From positions 1 through 32,158 of the forward strand of contig JAAUSR010000061.1 of the NCBI GenBank assembly GCA_012032555.1: 32,158 nt of DNA, written 5' to 3'. The position numbers were made by a program, and so were the translations under genes. How positions within the stretch are numbered: the stretch's first letter is position 1; every line of letters begins with the position of its first letter. Shown here piece by piece: positions 26,732 through 32,158 of this stretch. The stretch is from Thioploca sp. GTDB lineage: Bacteria > Pseudomonadota > Gammaproteobacteria > Beggiatoales > Beggiatoaceae. The notes beneath the pieces were generated by a model. It was not told the origin of the DNA and ran no database searches. It saw only the letters and a list, made by a program, of their open reading frames with translations.

Positions 26732-27684
26732 TAAACGTAATTAATGGGAAAGGCAATAACTTCCTGAATATGGGAAGCTTTGGTGATTAACATCAATAAA
26801 CGATCTAAACCTAAGGCAACACCAGCACAGTCGGGCAAGCCTGCCGCCAAAGCGGCTAAGAAACGTTCATCTAATGGGTAAGTGGGTTGATTAAGCTCGG
26901 TTCTTTTGAGGAGGTCTTGTTCAAAACGTTGTCGTTGTTCGCTGGGATCAGTTAATTCATGAAAACCATTAGCTAATTCAATTGCTTGAACATAAACTTC
27001 AAAACGCTCAGCCCAGGTGGGATCCGTTGGTTTTTTTCGCGCTAAAGCAGCTTGGCTAGCCGGAAAATCAACAATGACTAGGGGGCGGTGATGTCCTAAT
27101 TGCGGTTCAATTTGTTGAGTTAGAATTAATTGCAAACAACTATCTCGATCTAAGTGAGATACCGAACCCCAAGGTTTGACGTATTCATGTAAAGTGGACA
27201 AAGGTGTATGCAAGGGGTGCAAACCTACCTGTTGTTCAAACAAAGTGCAATAACTTAACTGTTCTGCTGGTGCACAGTGTAATAAAGTTTGTAATAATTC
27301 ATCCACTTCTTGAATTAAGTCATCTTGATTAAAACCAGGACGATACCATTCTAATAGCGTAAATTCTGGATTATGCCACCGTCCCATTTCGTTATCTCGA
27401 AATACCTTGGTTATCTGATAAATTGGACCACTACCGGCTGCTAATAAACGTTTCATCGCTAATTCTGGTGAGGTCTGTAAGAATAAGCGTTTAGCCCCAG
27501 GACCGTGATAATGGGTATAAAGTGGTTCGATCATCGGCTCTGGAACACAACCCGCCGCTAAGATGGGCGTTTCCACTTCCATCACTTGACGGGTAGCAAA
27601 AAAATGACGAATCTGGTTATATAATTGTGCGCGTAACTGTAGCCGGTTTAAGCTAGCAGTCGGTTGCCAAAACAGCTCTGTCAT
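26731..27684 (-). CDS. epmA: Elongation factor P--(R)-beta-lysine ligase EpmA
   Basis: 317 residues, the length of EpmA (GenX/PoxA/YjeA), a class II lysyl-tRNA synthetase paralogue lacking the anticodon-binding domain. It attaches (R)-beta-lysine to a lysine of EF-P. Seen: the start region LQLRAQLYNQIRHFFATRQVMEVETP, FLQTSPELAMKRLLAAG, motif 2 ITKVFRDNEMGRWHNPEFTLLEW, and motif 3 GVALGLDRLLML. It implies EF-P and the aminomutase EpmB elsewhere in the genome. It starts 11 bases after the ParA-like gene and its stop overlaps the tsaB start. Confidence 0.95.
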   Translation of the reverse strand: MTELFWQPTASLNRLQLRAQLYNQIRHFFATRQVMEVETPILAAGCVPEPMIEPLYTHYHGPGAKRLFLQTSPELAMKRLLAAGSGPIYQITKVFRDNEMGRWHNPEFTLLEWYRPGFNQDDLIQEVDELLQTLLHCAPAEQLSYCTLFEQQVGLHPLHTPLSTLHEYVKPWGSVSHLDRDSCLQLILTQQIEPQLGHHRPLVIVDFPASQAALARKKPTDPTWAERFEVYVQAIELANGFHELTDPSEQRQRFEQDLLKRTELNQPTYPLDERFLAALAAGLPDCAGVALGLDRLLMLITKASHIQEVIAFPINYV

Positions 27685-27695
27685 TTAAACGGGAC

Positions 27696-28343
27696 TCATG
27701 ATTTCTTTCGTTTCGACCTAGAATTTGATTTAGCATAAAGTTGTTTAGCTAATTGATCAAACTCAGCAACCGCCTTATTAGCTGGTTCCAGTTCAAATAC
27801 CGCTAACCCTTCACTAAAAGAGCGGCGATAAACCACCCGTTGACACAATCGGCTATCTATCACTTTGACCCCCGGAAGACTACTTAACGCTTGTTCTGCT
27901 TCATCTGATTCATGGATGCCAATATGAGTATCGGCACGATTAATAAAAGCGAATACCTGGGGAAGTGGTTTGATTTTAAAATCGTTAATAATCAGGCTTA
28001 AAAATCGTTGGGTAGACCAAATATCAGCTTGACCCGGTAATACCGGTACGACAATCCGATCAGCGATGGCAACCGCTTCCTTCATTCCTACCATGTTGGC
28101 AGCACCAACGTCAATCAATACTTCTTGATGATTAGATTGAGGTTTCTTTAAATGAGTGAGTACCGATAAAATCGGTTGATAATTTTCCTCTTGACGGACT
28201 TGTACCGCGTCGCTGAGGGTAGCTTGTGGATCGAGATCATAAACCAGCACATTTTTACTGGCTTGTATTAACCACAAAGCTAAATTAAAGGTGACGGTAC
28301 TTTTACCAGAACCACCTTTGAGATTACCAATTACTGTGATCAT
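27696..28343 (-). CDS. ParA-family ATPase, orphan
   Basis: 215 residues. A deviant Walker A motif (K9-GGSG-K14-S-T, with the signature lysine) is at the start; a Walker A-prime aspartate region is in VYDLDPQATLSDAV; the Walker B position is in VLIDVGAAN. The rest (VPVLPGQADIWSTQRFL, FAFINRADTH) fits a short ParA/MinD-type positioning ATPase. The C-terminal tail is basic (KSNSRSKRKKS), possibly for non-specific DNA binding. No ParB or obvious cargo gene is next to it; instead epmA follows after 11 bases. A role in positioning a plasmid, a polar complex or another cargo cannot be decided. Because the usual ParA surroundings are absent, I give no gene symbol. Confidence 0.85.
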   Translation of the reverse strand: MITVIGNLKGGSGKSTVTFNLALWLIQASKNVLVYDLDPQATLSDAVQVRQEENYQPILSVLTHLKKPQSNHQEVLIDVGAANMVGMKEAVAIADRIVVPVLPGQADIWSTQRFLSLIINDFKIKPLPQVFAFINRADTHIGIHESDEAEQALSSLPGVKVIDSRLCQRVVYRRSFSEGLAVFELEPANKAVAEFDQLAKQLYAKSNSRSKRKKS

Positions 28344-28441
28344 TGTTATCTCGATTTGCTATGAATTTTCCTAATGAATGACTGTTATTGCTGACTCTCT
28401 ATTTAAGAAAGCGTGTTAAAGAGTAACCCCAGTATCAAAGA

Positions 28442-28455
28442 TGAGGTTAACCTCA
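28442..28455. promoter_or_regulatory. 14-bp perfect palindrome upstream of the ParA-like gene
   Basis: TGAGGTTAACCTCA is fully self-complementary and lies about 100 bases upstream of the start of the parA-epmA-tsaB group. It has the form of a dimeric repressor operator. No cognate regulator is identifiable. Confidence 0.3.
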
Positions 28456-28665
28456 ATTATTGTTACTGAACAAGCTGCTCTTAAAGAATTAATAAACACG
28501 ATTCTGAATCAAATGTCTAGTGTAACTTATGTTATTTGTATCAGATCAAGCAAAATTAACCCAATTGAGGAGTTTAACGAGTGTAGCTTGGATAAATTTT
28601 AGCGTCAAGGTCATTAAGTTAAGCACATTTCTCTCATCGCATTATTTAAGATGGGGGAGGAAGAA

Positions 28666-28737
28666 ATGCTTAATTTAATCATGGATTCAATTTGCATGAG
28701 GTTAATGTTCAACCGTCACTTGGTTTATTCTTTCTAG
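28666..28737 (+). CDS. Possible 23-residue small protein
   Basis: An ATG at 28666 is preceded by an excellent ribosome site (GGGGGAGGAAGAA) and opens 23 codons (MLNLIMDSICMRLMFNRHLV, then YSF). It is hydrophobic with no known family. The strong Shine-Dalgarno is the only support; it could be a leader peptide, a small membrane peptide or chance. Confidence 0.2.
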   Translation: MLNLIMDSICMRLMFNRHLVYSF

Positions 28738-28753
28738 TTTCAAGACGGGTTAT

Positions 28754-30204
28754 TCAAGCGACTATTGTGCCTAATCTATTAAGTAAAGCTACTAAAAAAT
28801 CCCATACTTTCTCAACAGAAGGAATAAATAAGCGTTCATCGGGTGAATGGGGATTATAAATCGTTGGTCCGAATGAAATCATATCCATTTGTGGATAACG
28901 ATGACCAATAATACCGGTTTCCAACCCGGCATGAATAACTTGTACCGCTGGTTCCTGTCCAAATAGTGAGTAATACACCGTTTGACAATGCGCTAATAAA
29001 GGTGAATTTAAGTTGGGTTGCCAAGCGGGATAAAGGTTATCGGTTTTCACTTGAGCACCAGCTAATGCAGCGATAGCATTAATACGATTAGTGAGTTCCT
29101 CAAGTCGTGACCCAACGGAACTACGCTGACTGATTAAGATATCCAGTTGGGTTGTTTGCGTAGTAATAACCGCTAGATTACAAGAAGTTTCTACTGTGTC
29201 TTGGGTAGAGAAAGTGGTGATTACCCCGTGAGGTAGTGCTAAAAGTAGTTGAATAAGGTGATAACTTTGCTTAGCAGAGAGTGCAGCAATGGAGTTATTC
29301 CGAGCGGATAATGGTAAAACGGAAATGAGAATATCAGGTTCTGTGGCAGCGAATTCTTTTTTGATAACGCTATTAAAAGTGGCTACGATGGTTTGTATTG
29401 CCGCTACAGCCGTTGGTGGGCAAGTCAACCAGGCTTGAGCATGACGCGCAATGGCATTATGCACAGTACCCCCTTGTATTTCAATCAGTTGCCATGATTC
29501 AACCAAATGTAATGCTTGAAGAGTACGTGCTAATAATTGATTAGCATTAGCTAAGTGCTTATTGATATCAATGCCAGAGTGACCACCTTGTAAGCCACTG
29601 ACTTCGATTTGTAACAATACCTGATTTTCTGCAAGCGGCTCACGCTGAAGTGGAATAGATAAATAACTATTACTACCACCCGCACAGCCGTTGATTAAAA
29701 CGCCTTCTTCTTCTGAATCGAGGTTAATTAATAGTGAACCGGTGAGCAAATCAGGGCTGATACCGGAAGCCCCAATTAATCCCGCTTCTTCATCTACGGT
29801 AAATAATAATTCCAGTGGTGGATGAACCACAGTAGTATCACTCGCCAAGGCGAGGGCAATCGCCAAACCGATACCGTTATCAGCACCTAGAGTAGTTTTA
29901 TCAGCGTGAAGCCAATCACCATCCCGTAAACACTGAATTGCATCGTAATTAAAATCATGAGATGAATCGTCGGCTTTTTCACAGACCATATCCATATGGG
30001 CTTGTAATACTACCACATGAGTACCATTGTGGTTGCAGGTACCCGAATGCAAAGATTACCTACATTATCGGTTTGGTGAGTAAAATGATATTGATCCGCC
30101 CAGTGTTGTAGCCATTCTCGTAGACGGGCTTCTTGTTTTGAACAACGTGGAATGGCATTGATTTGTTCAAATAGATTCAAAATGACATTGATTTTAGGAT
30201 GCAT
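28754..30204 (-). CDS. pepD: Aminoacyl-histidine dipeptidase PepD (M20 family), frameshifted
   Basis: About 483 residues when joined, the usual PepD length. It is a zinc dipeptidase that hydrolyses Xaa-His dipeptides and other unspecific dipeptides. The first frame starts at ATG 30204 (MHPKINVILNLFEQINAIPR) and reads to NVGNLCIRVPAT, then goes out of frame near 30035-30045. The second resumes with HNGTHVVVLQAHMDMVCEK. Metal-site motifs are all present: HMDMV, GADNGIG, DEEAGLIGA, NLDSEEEG, and HAGLETGI near the C terminus, with the GGHSGIDI dimerisation-lid motif. One missing base in GCAACCACAATGG explains the break. A TTG start further upstream (30237) is less likely. It is divergent from the PD-(D/E)XK gene at 30248. 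Confidence 0.88.
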
Positions 30205-30247
30205 AAACTTTACTGTAAATATTTTTAGCGGATACAAGGATAATACT

Positions 30248-30853
30248 ATGGCATTCAGTGATTATAAACACATTTATCAAGTTCAAGCCGATTACCAAAT
30301 TGAATATCAAGAAAATAATTTTTTAATTATTGCAGAATATAACCCTTCTAATCAAATTATTACCGAATTAGAATTTAATCAACAGAATATCGATATTTTT
30401 TCCTCGGAAGCCGCTCGATGTGAGACCATAATTTTTCCGGTATTAAGAGAAGTTTATAAAAACTATACTGAGAAAATGGCTTTATGGATCCAAAAATCGA
30501 TTGCTTATGATGAAAAATTAAATGGTACACCAGATTATATGATTTCTAAACGATCAATATTAGGAAAAACAATGTTAGAGTTGCCGCTACTCATCATAAT
30601 CGAGGCCAAAAAAAATGATTTTGACCAAGGTTGGGGACAATGTTTAGCTGAATTAGTGGCGCTAAGAAAGATAAATGGCTATGATAAACAATCGATTTAT
30701 GGCATAGTAACCGACGGGAAATTATGGGAATTCGGCAAATTAGTCGATAAAATTTTTAGTAAAAATAGAGATAGCTTTATTCTTAACGAATTGAGTAGAT
30801 TGTTTGGGGCATTAAAATTTATTTTTGATGAAGCCAATAAAGAAATAATCTAA
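30248..30853 (+). CDS. PD-(D/E)XK nuclease-like accessory protein
   Basis: 201 residues from ATG 30248, chosen because AAGGA precedes it at a good distance; the frame is open further upstream but overlaps the divergent pepD. The nuclease-fold core is visible: D96 in GTPDYMISKRS, then E119-A-K121 in LIIIEAKKNDFDQGWGQCLAELVAL, a pattern I associate with multicopy proteins of cyanobacteria and large sulfur bacteria. The QGWGQCLAE segment follows the catalytic strand as in those proteins. Biological role unknown. It is probably single-gene, in front of the carbonic anhydrase. Confidence 0.75.
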   Translation: MAFSDYKHIYQVQADYQIEYQENNFLIIAEYNPSNQIITELEFNQQNIDIFSSEAARCETIIFPVLREVYKNYTEKMALWIQKSIAYDEKLNGTPDYMISKRSILGKTMLELPLLIIIEAKKNDFDQGWGQCLAELVALRKINGYDKQSIYGIVTDGKLWEFGKLVDKIFSKNRDSFILNELSRLFGALKFIFDEANKEII

Positions 30854-30896
30854 GACCTAGAGACTATACTGGTGGTTCTGATATAATAAGAAACTG

Positions 30897-30922
30897 TTAA
30901 CTGCTAAATAAAAAACAGTTAA
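30897..30922. repeat. Small inverted repeat before carbonic anhydrase
   Basis: Arms TTAACTG (30897-30903) and CAGTTAA (30916-30922) flank an A-rich 12-base loop, 33 bases before the likely start of the carbonic anhydrase gene. It may be an operator or a weak terminator of the upstream gene. Confidence 0.35.
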
Positions 30923-30954
30923 GAAAGAGGATGTTTATCACCTTAAAGGAGAAA

Positions 30955-31722
30955 ATGATGCTTTATAGGCGATTTGTGCTAGTTTTAGCAGCAACTTTAG
31001 GCTTACAAACCGGTGCGTTTGCTAAAGAAGAACCAAGCGATGATCATTGGAGCTACACGGGCAAAACCGGACCAAGTCATTGGGCCGAGTTGTCAAAAGA
31101 AAATACTTTATGTCATGACGGTCACCATCAATCACCGGTTAATATCACTAAAAGTGTCAAAGCTCAACTGCCATCATTAGAATTTAATTATCATCCTATC
31201 CCGCTTGTCATTGAAAATAATGGCCATACTATTAAGATAACTGCTAACCAAGCGGGTGATTTAAAAATAGGCGAAGAAACTTACCATTTACTACAATTTC
31301 ATACTCATGAGCCGAGTGAAGAAGCGATTAATGGTAAGCGGTCAGCTATGGTAATTCACTTAGTTCATCAAGATGATAATAATCACCTCGCCGTAGTAGC
31401 TATTTTGTTCGATGAAACTGAAAGTGGTACCACTAACGCGTTGTTGGACCAACTGGTGAAATTCTTACCCAAGCGACCCAGTGAAGCACAACAACTTCAG
31501 GAAAAGATCGATATTAATCAATTATTGCCAGCTAAAAAAGATTATTATACCTTTGAAGGCTCCTTGACCATTCCACCTTGTAGTGAGGGAGTCAAGTGGA
31601 TAATTTTGAAGCAACACATGCCCATCACTGCTATTGATTTAATCCAATACCAAAAATTGTATCCGCGTAATGCGCGCCCATTACAACCGCTGAATGATCG
31701 CGAGGTATTATCTTCTAACTAA
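30955..31722 (+). CDS. Periplasmic alpha-carbonic anhydrase
   Basis: About 254 residues from ATG 30958 (or the adjacent ATG 30955), chosen because AAGGAG (30946-30951) is correctly spaced; an ATG at 30931 is too close to its AGAGG. The signal peptide is MLYRRFVLVLAATLGLQTG, with a cut after AFA. The mature enzyme has the alpha-class fold marks: HWSYTG, SPVNI, NNGHTIKI (proton-shuttle His), zinc ligands H115 and H117 (FHTHEPSEE) and H134 (VIHLVHQ) numbered from 30958, and the substrate pocket GSLTIPPCSEGV. The ligand spacing is that of bacterial alpha-carbonic anhydrases. It hydrates CO2 in the periplasm, helping inorganic carbon supply or pH balance, which fits an autotrophic or mixotrophic sulfur bacterium. 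Confidence 0.93.
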   Translation: MMLYRRFVLVLAATLGLQTGAFAKEEPSDDHWSYTGKTGPSHWAELSKENTLCHDGHHQSPVNITKSVKAQLPSLEFNYHPIPLVIENNGHTIKITANQAGDLKIGEETYHLLQFHTHEPSEEAINGKRSAMVIHLVHQDDNNHLAVVAILFDETESGTTNALLDQLVKFLPKRPSEAQQLQEKIDINQLLPAKKDYYTFEGSLTIPPCSEGVKWIILKQHMPITAIDLIQYQKLYPRNARPLQPLNDREVLSSN

Positions 31723-31737
31723 CTGAAAATAAAATCT

Positions 31738-31765
31738 AATGTGTTACTGATTGTAGTGACACATT
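31738..31765 (+). terminator. Hairpin after carbonic anhydrase
   Basis: Arms AATGTGTTACT (31738-31748) and AGTGACACATT (31755-31765) pair with one G-U wobble around a 6-base loop. It begins 16 bases after the stop. There is no proper T-tract, so it is only terminator-like. Confidence 0.4.
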
Positions 31766-31819
31766 GGTAAAAATAAGTCAATTAATTAAAGCCAACCCTG
31801 ATTTGGGGAAGTGAAACAG

Positions 31820-32158
31820 ATGAAGTATTTGAGCGGATTATTCTCTTTACTGGTTATTGTCTATTTAGGGTGGCCTTATGTTCACCTGTATCAACTTCAT
31901 CGCGCCGTAATAAACAATGATAGTGCGGCTATCGAAAACTTGGTTGATTTGAAGAAAGTCAATCAAGTTTTTAAAGAAAATCTAGAGTGGCAAATGAACC
32001 ATGCAGTTAGTTCTCAAAGTCATTTATTCCCAGAAGTGATAAGACAAGGCGCACAAACGATTATAGGTACCTAGGCAATTTAGCCGCAGAAACGGTGGTA
32101 ATAGATGCCCAAGATTTACTAGAGCGTTTCCATAAAATCAATGGTTCTTTATGGGAAA
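31820..32158 (+). CDS. DUF2939-like membrane-anchored protein, frameshifted and cut by the window end
   Basis: From ATG 31820 (MKYLSGLFSLLVIVYLGWPY), with GGGGAA 9 bases before; a GTG at 31811 is also in frame but abuts that site. A single N-terminal membrane segment or signal anchor is followed by HLYQLHRAVINNDSAAIENLVD, the pattern of DUF2939-type proteins. The frame stops at 32074 after QTIIGT, but a neighbouring frame continues without a stop from about 32063 to the edge (YLGNLAAETVVIDAQDLLERF), in keeping with the family. A single-base indel near 32065 is likely, and the gene runs out of the window. No function is known for the family. Confidence 0.6.

Larger units (their letters stand above)
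28344..28753. other. Gap between ParA-like gene and pepD
   Basis: 410 bases between two minus-strand genes. Contains the 14-base palindrome at 28442-28455 and a small plus-strand frame at 28666-28737, both listed separately. Nothing else was recognised. Confidence 0.4.

Noticed and set aside
1-32158. tRNA, rRNA or CRISPR loci
   Set aside because: I looked for cloverleaf-type tRNA ends, rRNA-like sequence and regular direct repeats and saw none, though a tRNA search program was not available.

Overview
The window reads like low-GC gammaproteobacterial DNA. The protein repertoire fits a large colourless sulfur bacterium of the Beggiatoaceae/Thiotrichales type: very long multi-PAS hybrid kinases, many PD-(D/E)XK accessory proteins, a DUF1566 (Lcl-type) secreted protein and abundant GGGTGGGC-type intergenic hairpins. 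This placement rests on recalled protein resemblance, not on a marker gene or a search.

Layout. 1-3300: an Rpn-type PD-(D/E)XK pseudogene wrecked by several frameshifts, a possible coding relic, then a minus-strand group of three unfamiliar proteins (a small protein, a receiver-like/helix-turn-helix protein and a degenerate kinase-like protein). 3490-10180: a signalling block. An OmpR-type response regulator sits behind an array of GTTAC half-sites and converges on two minus-strand hybrid histidine kinases, one with REC-HisKA-HATPase-REC order (frameshifted) and one of 1384 residues with a periplasmic sensor and about five PAS domains. 10400-17410: central carbon metabolism, with malate dehydrogenase divergent from a tight sucA-sucB-lpd operon for the 2-oxoglutarate dehydrogenase complex. 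17410-21960: an accessory region with a small conserved protein, two PD-(D/E)XK proteins, palindromic repeats and a secreted repeat protein ending in a DUF1566 domain. 21958-30200: housekeeping genes recJ, a glycosyltransferase/PIG-L deacetylase fusion, parA-epmA-tsaB and pepD. 30248-32158: another PD-(D/E)XK protein, a periplasmic alpha-carbonic anhydrase and the start of a DUF2939-like protein.

The most interesting signal is the 3' end of the DUF1566 gene. Codon use switches abruptly there to a run of NNC and NNG codons, as expected if an AAC-rich template had been copied with adenine mutagenesis, and a perfect hairpin lies just after the stop. This is the signature of a diversity-generating retroelement variable region whose reverse transcriptase and template are elsewhere.

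Six genes carry apparent single-base frameshifts: an Rpn nuclease, a hybrid kinase, a PD-(D/E)XK protein, recJ, pepD and the DUF2939-like gene. Because recJ and pepD are otherwise perfectly conserved, I suspect consensus indel errors for at least those two, while the Rpn gene looks truly decayed.
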